Assembly: GCF_001642805.2 (NCBI RefSeq)
Contig: NZ_CP016948.1
Span: forward strand, 4,340,001-4,404,000
Direction: 5' to 3'
DNA from: Serratia surfactantfaciens
GTDB lineage: Bacteria; Pseudomonadota; Gammaproteobacteria; Enterobacterales; Enterobacteriaceae
Length of the DNA: 64,000 nt
This document shows, piece after piece, positions 27,431 through 38,100 of the stretch. The notes under the pieces are model-generated. The model did no database searches, was not told where the DNA came from, and saw only the letters and a list, made by a program, of their open reading frames with translations. Each line of letters starts with the position of its first letter. Position 1 is the stretch's first letter. The translations under genes were made by a program, and so were the position numbers.

Positions 27431-28204
27431 ATGAGCAGCCGCAAAAGCCTGTCGGTGGTGATGATCGCCAAAAACGAAGCCGGGCTGTTGCCGGACTGTC
27501 TGCGCTCGGTCGAGTGGGCCGATGAAATCATTGTGCTGGACTCCGGCAGCGAAGACGACAGCGTCACCGTCGCCGAAAGCCTGGGTGCCAAAGTCTTCAC
27601 GCACACCGACTGGCAAGGGTTTGGCAAGCAGCGTCAGCTGGCGCAAAGCTACGCCAGCCATGACTACGTTTTGATGATCGACGCCGACGAACGCGTCACG
27701 CCCGAGCTGCGGCAATCTATCGAACAGGTGTTGAACGCGCCGGACGACGGCGCCGTCTACAGCTGCGCGCGGCGCAATCTGTTCCTTGGCCGCTTCATGC
27801 GCCACAGCGGCTGGTATCCCGACCGCGTCAACCGCCTGTACGCCAACCAACGCTATCGCTATAACAACGATCTGGTGCACGAATCGCTGAACATCGGCGA
27901 TGCTAAAGTCATCCCCCTCAGCGGCGATATGCTGCACCTGACCTGCCGCGATTTCTTCGCCTTCCAGCGTAAACAGCTGCGCTACGCCGAAGAGTGGGCC
28001 ACCCAGCGCCACCGGGCCGGCAAGCGCTGCGGCTACCTGTCTATCCTGACCCACACGCTCGGCGCCTTCGTCAAAACCTGGCTGCTGCGCGCCGGCTTCC
28101 TGGACGGTAAACAGGGGTTGCTGTTAGCGGTGGTCAACGCGCAATATACCTTCAATAAATATGCCGCATTATGGGCATTGGGCCGCAACTACTCAGAGAA
28201 GTGA
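27431..28204 (+). CDS. waaE: LPS core beta-1,4-glucosyltransferase WaaE
   Basis: 257 aa GT2 enzyme. [35 protein letters not shown], and the metal site LMIDADERV are typical; the C-terminal [20 protein letters not shown] is shared with KdtX/WaaE proteins. In Klebsiella and Serratia, WaaE adds glucose to HepI, a substitution E. coli K-12 lacks. The order waaA-waaE-coaD is as in those genera. Confidence 0.93.
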   Translation: MSSRKSLSVVMIAKNEAGLLPDCLRSVEWADEIIVLDSGSEDDSVTVAESLGAKVFTHTDWQGFGKQRQLAQSYASHDYVLMIDADERVTPELRQSIEQVLNAPDDGAVYSCARRNLFLGRFMRHSGWYPDRVNRLYANQRYRYNNDLVHESLNIGDAKVIPLSGDMLHLTCRDFFAFQRKQLRYAEEWATQRHRAGKRCGYLSILTHTLGAFVKTWLLRAGFLDGKQGLLLAVVNAQYTFNKYAALWALGRNYSEK

Positions 28205-28693
<489 letters not shown>

Positions 28694-28696
28694 TGC

Positions 28697-29512
28697 TCAG
28701 CGCTGGCAGCGGCGGCAAAAGAAGGTGCTGCGCTGCCCATGTTTGGCGGATTCAATCGGCGTGCCGCATGCGCGGCACGGTTCTCCCGCCCGCCCGTAAA
28801 CCTGCAACTCCTGCGCGAAATACCCCGGTTTGCCGTCCGACTGCAAAAAGTCGCGCAATGTCGTGCCGCCCTGCTCGATGGAACGTTGCAACACCGCCTT
28901 GATGGTCTGCGCCAACAATGCCGCTTCGGCTTTGCTCAAGGATCCCGCCGGACGATCGGGCAGGATCCCGGCGCTGAACAACGATTCGCTGGCGTAAATG
29001 TTACCGACCCCGACCACCAGCTTGTTATCCATCAGCCACGGTTTGATCAACGTGCGCTTATTGCGTGATTTTTCATACAGGTAGTCGCCGTTGAACGCTT
29101 CGCTCAGCGGTTCCGGCCCCAAGTGAGCCAACACGCTGCTGGTCGCCAAATCTTCGCACCACAGCCAGGCGCCGAAACGGCGCGGATCGGTATAGCGCAG
29201 GATCATGCCGTTATTGATCACCAGATCAACGTGGTCATGTTTACCTGCTTCGTCTTCGTTTTCCTCGCGCAGCATGCGCAGGCTGCCCGACATGCCCAGA
29301 TGCACGATAATCCAACCGCGCTGCAGTTCGATCAGCAGGTATTTGGCCCGACGCTGCACGCTGAGCACCGGCTGATCGCTCAGCGTCAGGATCTGCTCGG
29401 AAACCGGCCAGCGCAGGCGCGCGTTGCGCACCACCGCATACTGAATGCTGTGGCCGACAAGATAAGGCTCTATACCGCGTCTGCTCGTCTCAACTTCCGG
29501 TAATTCAGGCAT
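28697..29512 (-). CDS. mutM: Formamidopyrimidine-DNA glycosylase MutM (Fpg)
   Basis: Bifunctional glycosylase/AP-lyase that removes 8-oxoguanine and formamidopyrimidines. 271 aa (E. coli 269). N-terminal catalytic Pro2 and Glu3 in [15 protein letters not shown], Lys57 in RRAKYLL, the H2TH region, and a C-terminal four-cysteine zinc finger [12 protein letters not shown]...FFCRRC. Separated from rpmG by the terminator at 29552-29577. Confidence 0.97.
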   Translation of the reverse strand: MPELPEVETSRRGIEPYLVGHSIQYAVVRNARLRWPVSEQILTLSDQPVLSVQRRAKYLLIELQRGWIIVHLGMSGSLRMLREENEDEAGKHDHVDLVINNGMILRYTDPRRFGAWLWCEDLATSSVLAHLGPEPLSEAFNGDYLYEKSRNKRTLIKPWLMDNKLVVGVGNIYASESLFSAGILPDRPAGSLSKAEAALLAQTIKAVLQRSIEQGGTTLRDFLQSDGKPGYFAQELQVYGRAGEPCRACGTPIESAKHGQRSTFFCRRCQR

Positions 29513-29551
29513 CTGGCTTCCCCTCCGACGTTTTCTACCCTTTATAAAACA

Positions 29552-29577
29552 AAAAACCCGGCCAAGGCCGGGTTTTT
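29552..29577 (-). terminator. rpmBG terminator
   Basis: Stem CCCGGCC / GGCCGGG with AA loop, flanked by five A and five T, 17 nt past the rpmG stop. Symmetric, so it could act in both directions. Confidence 0.88.
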
Positions 29578-29593
29578 CATTAATCCACTAAAA

Positions 29594-29764
<171 letters not shown>

Positions 29765-29772
29765 TCAGTTCC

Positions 29773-30030
<258 letters not shown>

Positions 30031-30075
30031 TCAGCTCGAGCTTCGTATAGGGTATGGCCGCCTCGTCAGGCTTTT

Positions 30076-30166
30076 AGAGCCCATCTCAGCAAACTTCATA
30101 CTGAGGAGACTCTCGTCATCAGGTAGAAACCACACATCAGGTCAGAAACCTGCTGAGATAGGCTCT
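30076..30166 (-). promoter_or_regulatory. Structured 5' leader of rpmB-rpmG
   Basis: Two arms, AGAGCCCATCTCAGCA at 30076-30091 and TGCTGAGATAGGCTCT at 30151-30166, pair over 15 of 16 positions and enclose 59 nt. Inside lies a near-perfect tandem repeat, CATCAGGTAGAAACC (30117-30131) and CATCAGGTCAGAAACC (30135-30150). The arrangement looks like a ribosomal-protein autoregulatory leader. No L28- or L33-binding function is demonstrated from sequence. Confidence 0.5.
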
Positions 30167-30198
30167 TGCGCCAAACCCAAGATTCTCAAAGGTGGCGT

Positions 30199-30227
30199 AG
30201 TATACGCTCTGAAGCGTAAGTGCTCAA
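30199..30227 (-). promoter_or_regulatory. Sigma-70 promoter of rpmB-rpmG
   Basis: On the minus strand TTGAGC (30222-30227), a 17-bp spacer, and TATACT (30199-30204). The predicted transcript starts near 30192, leaving about 180 nt of leader before rpmB. Confidence 0.8.
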
Positions 30228-30271
30228 GTCCCGAACAGCTAAAGATCCCACAAGGATCGCGAAAAAATCGC

Positions 30272-30955
30272 TTAAAGCCATCCGCGCTCGGCAAAAGAGA
30301 CGCATTCACCCCGACCGATCACCAAATGATCAAGCACTCGGATCTCCAATAACTGGCAGGCTTTCACCACTTGCTCGGTTATCAAACGGTCGGCGTGACT
30401 GGGTTCAGCCTTACCCGAGGGGTGATTATGCGCGAGAATCAGCGCGGCTGCATTAGCCTTCAGCGCTTCACGCACAATTTCTCTCGGGTAGACGACGACG
30501 CTGCTGATGGTACCAGCAAACATCTCCTGATGGCGAATAACCCGGTGCTGATTGTCTAAAAACAATACCAAAAAGACCTCTCGCTCGCGATGCGCCAGCA
30601 GACTTTGCAGGTAATGCTGGGTGACGCGCGGGTTGAGCATGGCATTTTCCTGCGACAAGTGGCTGGAAAAGAAGCGCAGCGCCAGTTCGGCAATCGCCTG
30701 CAGTTGGGTATAGCTGGCGTCGCCCAGGCCTTTTTGGCTACAAAAAGCCTGATGATCGGCCGACATCAGGTGATAAAGCGAGCCGAATCGGCGCAGCAGT
30801 TGTTCCGCCAACTGCATCACATGCACGCCGGGCAATCCGGTGCGCAAGAAAATGGCCAACAGCTCTGCGTCGGACAGCGACGCCGCCCCTTGCATCAGCA
30901 GCTTTTCACGCGGTGCCAACGCGCCCGGCCAGCACGCCACAATCGGGTTGCTCAT
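30272..30955 (-). CDS. radC: RadC family JAB-domain protein
   Basis: 227 aa (E. coli 222). Helix-hairpin-helix-like N-terminus and a C-terminal MPN/JAB metal-binding domain with [18 protein letters not shown]. The exact cellular function of RadC remains uncertain; the original radiation phenotype was reassigned to recG. The ATG at 30955 has a strong ribosome-binding site (GGGAGGAA); the much longer open frame upstream is spurious. Divergent from coaBC. Confidence 0.95.
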   Translation of the reverse strand: MSNPIVACWPGALAPREKLLMQGAASLSDAELLAIFLRTGLPGVHVMQLAEQLLRRFGSLYHLMSADHQAFCSQKGLGDASYTQLQAIAELALRFFSSHLSQENAMLNPRVTQHYLQSLLAHREREVFLVLFLDNQHRVIRHQEMFAGTISSVVVYPREIVREALKANAAALILAHNHPSGKAEPSHADRLITEQVVKACQLLEIRVLDHLVIGRGECVSFAERGWL

Positions 30956-31135
30956 CGTGTTCCTCCCTGAAAGGGCTACAGCATGCCATGTGCCACCCGG
31001 CGCGTTCGACAGGTGTTTGATAACATTGCGAAGTGTTTCGCAAAGCACAATGTAACGCCTTGCAGCCATTGCGGAATCGCTCACCTGAACGGCGGATATG
31101 CTAAAATGGCGCATCTTTCGGCTTTCAATCGGACA

Positions 31136-32356
31136 ATGATGATGACGGGACTTTCCGGCAAACATATTGTGCTTGGCATCAGCGGCGGCATCGCCGCCTA
31201 CAAATGCCCAGAGCTGGTGCGCCGCCTGCGCGACAGAGGCGCAGAAGTGCGCGTGGTGATGACCCACGCCGCCAAGGCGTTCATTACGCCGCTGACGCTG
31301 CAGGCCGTTTCCGGCTATCCGGTGTCCGACGATCTGTTGGATCCCGCCGCCGAAGCCGCCATGGGCCACATCGAACTCGGCAAATGGGCGGACCTGGTGA
31401 TTCTGGCGCCGGCGACCGCCGATCTGCTGGCGCGCGTCGCCGCCGGCATGGCCAACGATCTGCTGACCACCGTCTGCCTGGCGACCGACGCACCTATCGC
31501 CGCCGCGCCCGCCATGAACCAGCAGATGTATCGCGCCGCCGCCACGCAGGCCAACCTGCAAACGCTGCAGGCACGTGGCATGCTGCTCTGGGGGCCGGAC
31601 AGCGGCAGCCAGGCCTGCGGCGACGTCGGCCCGGGCCGCATGCTGGATCCGCTGGACATCGTCGAACTGGCGAACGGCCATTTCTCTGTCACGCAGGATC
31701 TGCAACATTTGCAGGTTATGATCACCGCCGGCCCGACGCGTGAAGCGCTGGATCCGGTACGTTTCATCAGTAATCACAGCTCAGGCAAAATGGGCTTCGC
31801 CATTGCCCGCGCCGCCGCCGCTCGCGGCGCGCAGGTAACGCTGATCGCCGGGCCGGTCAATTTGCCGACGCCGCCATCAGTCACCCGAGTCGACGTTACC
31901 AGCGCACTGGAGATGGAGCAGGCGGTGCAGCAACGCGCCGCGCAGCAGCAGATTTTCATCTCCTGCGCCGCCGTGGCCGACTATCGCCCCGAGCGGATCG
32001 CCGATGAAAAAATAAAAAAACAGGGTGATGAAATCGTCCTCAAGATGGTAAAAAACCCCGATATCGTCGCCGGCGTGGCGGCGATGACCAAAAATCGCCC
32101 CTTTGTCGTGGGGTTTGCCGCCGAAACCCAGAATGTGGAAGAATACGCGCGGCAAAAACTGGCGCGTAAGAAGCTGGATTTAATTTGCGCTAACGATGTA
32201 TCGCTTGCAGAGCACGGGTTCAACAGCGACACCAATGCCCTGCACCTTTTTTGGCAGGATGGAGAGAAACGCCTGGCGCTGAGCGACAAGGCACTCCTTG
32301 GCCAACGTTTAATAGACGAGATAGTCAGCCGTTATGATGAAAAAAATCGACGTTAA
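31136..32356 (+). CDS. coaBC: Bifunctional CoaBC: phosphopantothenoylcysteine synthetase/decarboxylase
   Basis: Two successive CoA-pathway steps. N-terminal flavin-dependent CoaC domain ([11 protein letters not shown], active-site His in [15 protein letters not shown], Cys in [15 protein letters not shown]), C-terminal CTP-dependent CoaB domain ([28 protein letters not shown]). Start ambiguous among three tandem ATGs (31136, 31139, 31142), giving 404-406 aa. The last 23 nt overlap dut. Confidence 0.96.
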   Translation: MMMTGLSGKHIVLGISGGIAAYKCPELVRRLRDRGAEVRVVMTHAAKAFITPLTLQAVSGYPVSDDLLDPAAEAAMGHIELGKWADLVILAPATADLLARVAAGMANDLLTTVCLATDAPIAAAPAMNQQMYRAAATQANLQTLQARGMLLWGPDSGSQACGDVGPGRMLDPLDIVELANGHFSVTQDLQHLQVMITAGPTREALDPVRFISNHSSGKMGFAIARAAAARGAQVTLIAGPVNLPTPPSVTRVDVTSALEMEQAVQQRAAQQQIFISCAAVADYRPERIADEKIKKQGDEIVLKMVKNPDIVAGVAAMTKNRPFVVGFAAETQNVEEYARQKLARKKLDLICANDVSLAEHGFNSDTNALHLFWQDGEKRLALSDKALLGQRLIDEIVSRYDEKNRR

Positions 32357-32792
32357 GATCCTCGACCCACGCATCGGTCAGGATTTCCCGCTACCGACCT
32401 ACGCTACTCCGGGCTCTGCCGGTCTCGACCTGCGCGCCTGCCTGGACAGCGCGGTGGAGCTGGCGCCGGGTGAAACCACGCTGCTGCCTACCGGCCTCGC
32501 GATCCACATCGCCGACGCTAGCCTGGCGGCAGTGATCCTGCCGCGCTCGGGCCTGGGCCATAAGCACGGCGTCGTGCTGGGCAACCTGGTCGGCCTGATC
32601 GACTCCGATTACCAGGGCCAGCTGATGGTGTCCGTGTGGAACCGCGGCCAGAAGCACTTCACCATCGAGCCGGGCGAACGCATCGCGCAGATGGTCTTCG
32701 TGCCGGTGGTGCAGGCCGAATTCAACCTGGTGGAAGAGTTCGACAGCAGCGAACGCGGCGAAGGCGGCTTCGGCCACTCGGGGCGCCACTAA
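32334..32792 (+). CDS. dut: dUTP diphosphatase Dut
   Basis: Trimeric dUTPase: dUTP to dUMP and pyrophosphate, keeping uracil out of DNA and supplying dTMP synthesis. 152 aa. All five motifs are present, including [37 protein letters not shown], and the C-terminal lid [12 protein letters not shown]. It overlaps coaBC, as in E. coli. Start is one of two adjacent ATG codons. Confidence 0.98.
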   Translation: MMKKIDVKILDPRIGQDFPLPTYATPGSAGLDLRACLDSAVELAPGETTLLPTGLAIHIADASLAAVILPRSGLGHKHGVVLGNLVGLIDSDYQGQLMVSVWNRGQKHFTIEPGERIAQMVFVPVVQAEFNLVEEFDSSERGEGGFGHSGRH

Positions 32793-32834
32793 GCGCTACC
32801 CAATGTACGATGGCCGGCAGGGAAACGTCGCCTG

Positions 32835-32879
32835 AACCTTGCCTTTCCGGGGAGAAGGATGTCTCTGCGGCAAGGTTTT
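32835..32879 (+). terminator. Possible dut terminator (long-loop hairpin)
   Basis: AACCTTGCC (32835-32843) pairs with GGCAAGGTT (32869-32877), followed by TT; the loop is 25 nt. It lies 43 nt past dut in the 251-nt dut-slmA gap. The stem is good but the loop is long and the T-run short, so this is tentative. I see nothing else recognisable in the gap. Confidence 0.4.
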
Positions 32880-33043
32880 ACCGCGACAATTGCAGCGCAC
32901 ACCAGGCAGCGCGGAAAAAGGCCGTTAAGGCCGCTGACCCCAGCATCGTAAAAAAGCTATCACATAAGCCGCACAGAGCCTGCTCTGCAGCGGCCGGTGC
33001 GCGGGTTTCCGTCAGTTAAGTTTTAGCAAGGGTCTAATCAGAC

Positions 33044-33640
33044 ATGGCAGAAAAAGAAAAGACGAAAAGGAATCGGCGCGAGGAAATATTGCAGGCGTTA
33101 GCCCAGATGCTGGAGTCCAGCGACGGCAGCCAACGCATCACCACCGCCAAGCTCGCCGCGAACGTGGGTGTTTCTGAAGCTGCGCTGTACCGGCATTTCC
33201 CCAGCAAGACACGGATGTTCGACAGTCTGATCGAGTTTATTGAAGACAGCCTGATCACCCGCATCAACCTGATCTTGCAGGACGAGAAAGAGACGTTTAA
33301 TCGTCTGCGCCTGATTTTGCTGCTGATTCTGGGCTTTGCGGAACGCAACCCAGGGCTGACGCGCATCATGACCGGCCACGCGCTGATGTTTGAACAGGAT
33401 CGCCTGCAGGGCCGCATCAATCAGCTGTTCGAGCGCATCGAGGCGCAGCTGCGCCAGGTGCTGAAAGAGCGCAAATTGCGCGAAGGCAAAGGCTTTATCG
33501 TCGATGAAACGCTGCTGGCCAGCCAGCTGCTGGCCTTCTGCGAAGGCATGTTGTCGCGCTATGTGCGTTCGGAATTCCGCTATCGCCCCACGCAGGAATT
33601 CGACGCCCGCTGGCCGCTATTAGCGGCACAGCTGCAATAA
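33044..33640 (+). CDS. slmA: Nucleoid occlusion factor SlmA (TetR family)
   Basis: DNA-binding inhibitor of FtsZ ring assembly over the chromosome. 198 aa, as in E. coli. The TetR-type HTH is [20 protein letters not shown], followed by [19 protein letters not shown]. Basic N-terminus [14 protein letters not shown]. The C-terminal all-helical domain binds FtsZ. Confidence 0.97.
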   Translation: MAEKEKTKRNRREEILQALAQMLESSDGSQRITTAKLAANVGVSEAALYRHFPSKTRMFDSLIEFIEDSLITRINLILQDEKETFNRLRLILLLILGFAERNPGLTRIMTGHALMFEQDRLQGRINQLFERIEAQLRQVLKERKLREGKGFIVDETLLASQLLAFCEGMLSRYVRSEFRYRPTQEFDARWPLLAAQLQ

Positions 33641-33644
33641 CGAA

Positions 33645-33666
33645 AACGCCGGGCATGCCCGGCGTT
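33645..33666. terminator. Bidirectional terminator between slmA and pyrE
   Basis: A 22-nt palindrome centred on GGGCATGCCC with arms AACGCC and GGCGTT. T-rich sequence follows on plus (GTTATTTAG), and TTTTCGTT follows on minus. Located 4 nt after slmA and 5 nt before the pyrE stop. Confidence 0.8.
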
Positions 33667-33671
33667 GTTAT

Positions 33672-34313
33672 TTAGACGCCGTACTGCTCGCGGTAAGTGC
33701 GCACCGCCGCCAGGTGGTCCGCCATCTCCGGTTTCTCTTCCAGGTAGGCAATCAGGTCTTTCAGCGTCACGATCGAAATCACCTTGCAGTGATAGTCGCG
33801 TTCCACTTCCTGAATGGCGGAGATATCCGCGCGGCCGCGTTCCTGACGGTCGAGGGAGATCAGCACCCCCGCCAGCGAAGCGCCGCTGGCGCCGATGATT
33901 TCCATCGACTCGCGGATCGCGGTGCCGGCGGTGATCACATCGTCCACCAGCATCACGCGCCCCTGCAGCGGACTGCCCACCAGCGAACCACCTTCGCCAT
34001 GGGTTTTGGCTTCCTTGCGGTTAAAGCAGTAAGGCACGTCGCGCTCATGGTGTTCCGCCAGCGCCACCGCCGTGGTGGTGGCGATAGGAATGCCTTTATA
34101 GGCCGGGCCAAACAGCAGGTCGAAATCGATGCCGGAATCCATCAGGGCTTCGGCGTAGAAGCGCCCCAACAGCGCAAGATCGCGCCCGGTATTAAACAGG
34201 CCGGCGTTGAAGAAATACGGGCTAGTGCGGCCGGATTTCAGGGTGAACTCGCCGAACTTCAATACCTGCTTGTTAAGCGCGAACTCGATAAACTGGCGCT
34301 GATAGGCTTTCAT
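33672..34313 (-). CDS. pyrE: Orotate phosphoribosyltransferase PyrE
   Basis: Pyrimidine synthesis: orotate plus PRPP to OMP. 213 aa, as in E. coli. PRPP-binding motif [23 protein letters not shown] and [10 protein letters not shown] are the other active-site loops. Ribosome-binding site AGGAGA is 8 nt upstream. It is the second gene after rph and lies behind a transcription attenuator. Confidence 0.98.
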   Translation of the reverse strand: MKAYQRQFIEFALNKQVLKFGEFTLKSGRTSPYFFNAGLFNTGRDLALLGRFYAEALMDSGIDFDLLFGPAYKGIPIATTTAVALAEHHERDVPYCFNRKEAKTHGEGGSLVGSPLQGRVMLVDDVITAGTAIRESMEIIGASGASLAGVLISLDRQERGRADISAIQEVERDYHCKVISIVTLKDLIAYLEEKPEMADHLAAVRTYREQYGV

Positions 34314-34377
34314 TACTGCTTCTCCTCGTCTGAATCTGTTTGGGTCTTGTCATTACTGCCGCCCGATCGTCGGGCAT

Positions 34378-34403
34378 AAAAAAGGCGACTTCTCAGTCGC
34401 CTT
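34378..34403 (-). terminator. pyrE attenuator
   Basis: Minus-strand stem AAGGCGACT / AGTCGCCTT with a GAGA loop and a run of six T. It begins 6 nt beyond the rph stop and about 65 nt before pyrE. In E. coli, coupling of rph translation to transcription through a UTP-sensitive pause site decides read-through at such a hairpin; the geometry here is the same. Confidence 0.85.
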
Positions 34404-34409
34404 AAAAAA

Positions 34410-35126
34410 TCAGTTCGCCAGCGCCGCTTTCTGCGCCTGGAAGATGGTTTCGATGCCCCCTCGGGCCAGCGCCAATAGCGCCAACAGCTCATCGTGGCTG
34501 AACGGCTCGCCTTCGGCGGTGCCTTGCACTTCAATCATGCGGCCGTCTTCCATCATCACCACGTTCATGTCGGTTTCCGCGGCGGAATCTTCCACATACT
34601 CCAGATCGCACAGCGCTTCGCCATTGACGATGCCGACGGAAACCGCCGCCACCATGCCCTTCATCGGGTTGGCTTTCAGCTTGCCGTTGGCCACCAGCGT
34701 GTTCAGCGCGTCGGCCAGCGCCACGCAGGCGCCGGAGATGGAGGCGGTGCGGGTACCGCCGTCGGCCTGCAGTACGTCGCAGTCGAGGGTGATGGTGAAT
34801 TCACCGAGCTTTTTCAGATCCACTGCGGCGCGCAGCGAGCGGGCGATCAGACGCTGGATTTCCAGCGTGCGGCCGCCCTGCTTGCCTTTGGCGGCTTCAC
34901 GGGCATTGCGGCTGTGGGTGGAGCGCGGCAGCATACCGTACTCGGCGGTGATCCAACCTTGCCCCTGGCCTTTCAGGAAGCGCGGAACGCCCTCTTCTAC
35001 CGTGGCGGTGCACAAGACTTTGGTATCGCCAAACTCAACCAGCACTGAACCTTCAGCGTGTTTGGTATAGTGACGGGTCAGTGTCAGTGGGCGAACTTGC
35101 TGTGGTGCTCTGCCTGCAGGACGCAT
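34410..35126 (-). CDS. rph: Ribonuclease PH (Rph)
   Basis: Phosphorolytic 3'-5' exoribonuclease that trims tRNA 3' ends. 238 aa with the full C-terminus ([13 protein letters not shown]). Motifs [20 protein letters not shown] and [18 protein letters not shown]. It is intact, unlike the frameshifted allele of E. coli K-12 MG1655, so normal translation to the attenuator is expected. GGAGAGAG precedes the ATG. Confidence 0.97.
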   Translation of the reverse strand: MRPAGRAPQQVRPLTLTRHYTKHAEGSVLVEFGDTKVLCTATVEEGVPRFLKGQGQGWITAEYGMLPRSTHSRNAREAAKGKQGGRTLEIQRLIARSLRAAVDLKKLGEFTITLDCDVLQADGGTRTASISGACVALADALNTLVANGKLKANPMKGMVAAVSVGIVNGEALCDLEYVEDSAAETDMNVVMMEDGRMIEVQGTAEGEPFSHDELLALLALARGGIETIFQAQKAALAN

Positions 35127-35163
35127 GGGCTCTCTCCGGCTTCAAATCAACTATTGGCTGCGC

Positions 35164-35192
35164 ATTATACGGGCTTCGTGACGTAATGCCTA
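35164..35192 (-). promoter_or_regulatory. rph-pyrE promoter (divergent with yicC)
   Basis: Minus-strand TAGGCA (35187-35192), 17-bp spacer, TATAAT (35164-35169). The matching plus-strand TATAAT at 35214-35219 is a likely -10 for yicC, but its -35 is poor. Confidence 0.6.
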
Positions 35193-35252
35193 TCCTGCCC
35201 GCAGCCGCGACGCTATAATCGCCCCATCTTTTCCTATTACGGGTACGCATCA

Positions 35253-36116
35253 ATGATCCGCAGCATGACCGCCTACGCCCGGCGTGAAATCAAGGGTGAA
35301 TGGGGCAGCGCAGCCTGGGAGCTGCGTTCCGTTAACCAGCGCTACTTAGAAACCTACATCCGCCTGCCGGAACAATTCCGCAGCCTGGAGCCGGTGATCC
35401 GTGAACGTATCCGTGGCCGCCTGACCCGCGGCAAAGTCGAATGCAACCTGCGTTTCGAACTGGACCCAAGCGCGCAAAGCTCGCTGATCCTGAACGAAAA
35501 GCTGGCCAAACAGCTGGTCGAAGCCGCCAACTGGGTGAAAATGCAGAGCGACGAAGGGGAAATCAACCCGATCGACGTGCTGCGCTGGCCGGGTGTGATG
35601 TCCGCGCAGGAGCAGGATCTGGACGCCATCAGCGCCGAGCTGATGCAGGCGCTGGACGGCGCGCTGGATGACTTTATCGTGGCACGCGAAAGCGAAGGCG
35701 CCGCGCTGAAAACGCTGATCGAACAGCGCCTCGACGGCGTCAGCGCCGAAGTGGTCAAAGTGCGCGCCCAGATGCCGAACATCCTGCAATGGCAGCGCGA
35801 GCGCCTGGTCAGCAAGCTGGAAGAGGCGCAGGTGCAGCTGGAAAACACCCGCCTGGAGCAGGAGCTGGTGCTGATGGCGCAGCGCATCGACGTCGCCGAA
35901 GAGCTGGACCGTCTGGAAGCGCACGTGAAAGAGACGCACAACATCCTGAAGAAGAAAGAAGCCGTCGGCCGCCGCCTCGACTTTATGATGCAGGAGTTCA
36001 ACCGCGAATCGAACACCCTGGCCTCCAAGTCGATCAATGCCGACGTCACCGCCTCCGCCATCGAGCTGAAGGTGCTGATCGAGCAGATGCGCGAGCAGAT
36101 CCAGAACATCGAGTGA
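35253..36116 (+). CDS. yicC: YicC family endoribonuclease-like protein
   Basis: 287 aa, as in E. coli. MIRSMTAYARREIKGEWGSA and QRYLETYIRLPEQFRSLE at the N-terminus (YicC domain), and the conserved GRRLDFMMQEFNRESNTLASK at the C-terminus (DUF1732). Family members have been reported as RNases that act on sRNAs such as RyhB, and the fold is consistent with this. Divergent from rph. Confidence 0.95.
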   Translation: MIRSMTAYARREIKGEWGSAAWELRSVNQRYLETYIRLPEQFRSLEPVIRERIRGRLTRGKVECNLRFELDPSAQSSLILNEKLAKQLVEAANWVKMQSDEGEINPIDVLRWPGVMSAQEQDLDAISAELMQALDGALDDFIVARESEGAALKTLIEQRLDGVSAEVVKVRAQMPNILQWQRERLVSKLEEAQVQLENTRLEQELVLMAQRIDVAEELDRLEAHVKETHNILKKKEAVGRRLDFMMQEFNRESNTLASKSINADVTASAIELKVLIEQMREQIQNIE

Positions 36117-36136
36117 TCCCGCTCCGCACGCCATCA

Positions 36137-36160
36137 AGCCCGCGGCACGCGGGCTTTTTT
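36137..36160 (+). terminator. yicC terminator
   Basis: Stem AGCCCGCG / CGCGGGCT, GCA loop, then six T. 21 nt after the yicC stop. Confidence 0.88.
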
Positions 36161-36171
36161 ATGGCTGCAGA

Positions 36172-36561
36172 TCAGCGATAGGCGGCCGCCTGCTCCTCAC
36201 CGATCAACCCCATTTTCTGCAGCTGCACCGCAATGCTCCAGGTTGAGCGCTCAAACTCATCGCTCAACGCTTCCAGCGTCGCCCCGGCCGCATGGCTCTC
36301 GCGCAGCCGCAGTTTTTCCTCTTCCGACCAGGGGAAATAGGCATTGGCCGGCCGACCCTCAATGAGATTTTTCTGCCGCTTCTCTTCCGGCGTCAGCCGG
36401 GCTTTTTTCTGCAGTGCGGATTCACCGTCGAACTCGTTGGCCAACGCGAACAGCAGGCGGATAGCCTCCGGCGCACAGGCCGCTGAAGCCGGTTTCAACA
36501 GCTCGCCGGTGTCGGGATTAACGCCGTTGGCCAGCGCCCTGAGCAACATGCCGGTATTCAT
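36172..36561 (-). CDS. Uncharacterised 129-aa protein with possible HTH
   Basis: Not recognised by family name. The coding signal is supported by a near-ideal ribosome-binding site (AGGAGGTG) 6 nt before the ATG. N-terminus MNTGMLLRALANGVNPDTGE; a basic central stretch ALQKKARLTPEEKRQKNLIE; a C-terminal segment FPWSEEEKLRLRESHAAG followed by LSDEFERSTWSIAVQLQKMG that reads like a tri-helical, Myb/SANT-like or sigma-like DNA-binding fold. No membrane or export signal. Convergent with yicC; it stands where E. coli has dinD. Confidence 0.7.
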   Translation of the reverse strand: MNTGMLLRALANGVNPDTGELLKPASAACAPEAIRLLFALANEFDGESALQKKARLTPEEKRQKNLIEGRPANAYFPWSEEEKLRLRESHAAGATLEALSDEFERSTWSIAVQLQKMGLIGEEQAAAYR

Positions 36562-36910
36562 CGTTCACCTCCTGACTTGAGAAAATGCGCGCCGGTCGCG
36601 GCGCCCTGCTCAAGCATGTTTCTCCGTCTTAGCCGAGAAAACCACGTTTTGCGCCGGGAAAAATCCCCCATTGCGAGCCAGATTCCAGGCGTCTGCACGC
36701 GTGGGGCGAAGGTTGCATCAGGTTGCGGGCCAGTAGGCTGTTCACAGGGGGCTTATGAAAAACTGCCGAGCAGCGCGTGTGGATGACATTCGGCAAGATA
36801 TCCCGCATGCCATAAGTATTTTGTTCTAATTATCACGCAAGGTAATGAAAGGACGGCGATGCTGTGGCTAAATGTGTTTTTTTCCTGCCCGTGAACCGTA
36901 CGGACCGTTT
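36562..36910 (+). other. Intergenic region upstream of nupC
   Basis: 349 nt. It holds the minus-strand promoter of the 129-aa gene and the plus-strand promoter of nupC. TGTTC-N6-TCACG at 36822-36837 is a weak CRP-like dyad, and CRP/CytR control is known for nupC in E. coli. The 69-codon frame at 36577-36786 has no start signal or homology I recognise. Confidence 0.35.
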
Positions 36911-38095
36911 ATGCCACAAATTCTGCAATTTATTATGGCCCTGGTGGTGATCATCGCCCTGGCGCTGCTGGTCAGCAATAATCGCAAGAAAATCCGCCTG
37001 CGCTATATCATCCAGCTACTGGTGATCGAAGGCGCGCTGGCCTATTTCTTCCTGCACTCCGCCAGCGGGCTCAGCGTGATCAAACACGTCGCCGGCTTCT
37101 TCGACACCCTGCTCGCCTACGCGGCACAAGGATCGGAGTTCGTGTTCGGCGGCATGAGCAAGGATGGCCTGGCGTTCATCTTCCTCGGCGTTTTGTGCCC
37201 TATCATCTTTATTTCCGCCCTGATCGGCATTTTGCAGCATTTCCGCATCCTGCCGCTGATCATCCGTCTGGTCGGCACCCTGCTGTCCAAGGTCAACGGC
37301 ATGGGCAAGCTGGAGTCGTTCAACGCCGTCAGCACGCTGGTGCTGGGGCAGTCGGAGAACTTTATCGCCTATAAAGGCATCATCGGCGATATCTCGCCGC
37401 GCCGCATGTACACCATGGCCGCCACCGCCATGTCGACGGTATCGCTCTCCATCGTCGGCGCCTACATGTCGATGATCGACGCGCAGTACGTGGTGGCGGC
37501 GTTGATCCTTAATATGTTCAGCACCTTCATCATCCTGTCGATCATCAACCCGTATCAGGTCGAAGACGAGCCGGAGCTGAAGCTGAACAAGCTGCACGAA
37601 GATCAGAGCTTCTTCGAAATGTTGGGCGAGTACATTCTGGCCGGCTTCAAAATTGCGATGATCATCGCGGCGATGCTGATCGGCTTTATCGCACTGATCT
37701 CCGCCGTCAATGCGCTGTTCTCGGCGGTGCTCGGCATCAGCTTCCAGCAGATCCTCGGCTACGTGTTCTATCCGCTGGCCTGGCTGATCGGCATCCCGGC
37801 GGAAGAGGCCTTGAAGGCGGGCAGCATCATGGCAACCAAACTGGTGGCCAACGAATTCGTGGCGATGATTGAGCTGAAGAAGATCGCGGCGGAGCTGTCG
37901 CCGCGCGGGCTGGGCATTCTGTCGGTGTTCCTGGTGTCGTTCGCCAACTTCGCCTCCATCGGCATCGTCGCCGGCGCCATCAAGGGGCTGAACGAGCAGC
38001 AAGGCAACGTAGTTTCCCGCTTTGGCCTGAAGCTGGTTTATGGCTCGACGCTGGTGAGCCTGTTGTCGGCGGCCATCGCCGGCCTGGTGCTGTAA
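36911..38095 (+). CDS. nupC: Nucleoside:H+ symporter NupC (CNT family)
   Basis: 394 aa concentrative nucleoside transporter (E. coli NupC 400). Diagnostic NupC segments: [51 protein letters not shown], and C-terminal [20 protein letters not shown]. Polytopic inner-membrane protein. ATG at 36911 gives the family start [12 protein letters not shown]; the frame extends upstream to 36872. Located outside its E. coli context. Confidence 0.95.
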   Translation: MPQILQFIMALVVIIALALLVSNNRKKIRLRYIIQLLVIEGALAYFFLHSASGLSVIKHVAGFFDTLLAYAAQGSEFVFGGMSKDGLAFIFLGVLCPIIFISALIGILQHFRILPLIIRLVGTLLSKVNGMGKLESFNAVSTLVLGQSENFIAYKGIIGDISPRRMYTMAATAMSTVSLSIVGAYMSMIDAQYVVAALILNMFSTFIILSIINPYQVEDEPELKLNKLHEDQSFFEMLGEYILAGFKIAMIIAAMLIGFIALISAVNALFSAVLGISFQQILGYVFYPLAWLIGIPAEEALKAGSIMATKLVANEFVAMIELKKIAAELSPRGLGILSVFLVSFANFASIGIVAGAIKGLNEQQGNVVSRFGLKLVYGSTLVSLLSAAIAGLVL

Positions 38096-38100
38096 TCTCC

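Noticed and set aside
30956..31777. Long upstream extension of the radC reading frame (501 codons in total)
   Set aside because: Overlaps coaBC antisense; the family start with GGGAGGAA is at 30955.
36577..36786. 69-codon plus-strand ORF upstream of nupC
   Set aside because: No ribosome-binding site, Cys-rich random-looking translation, overlaps the divergent promoter region.
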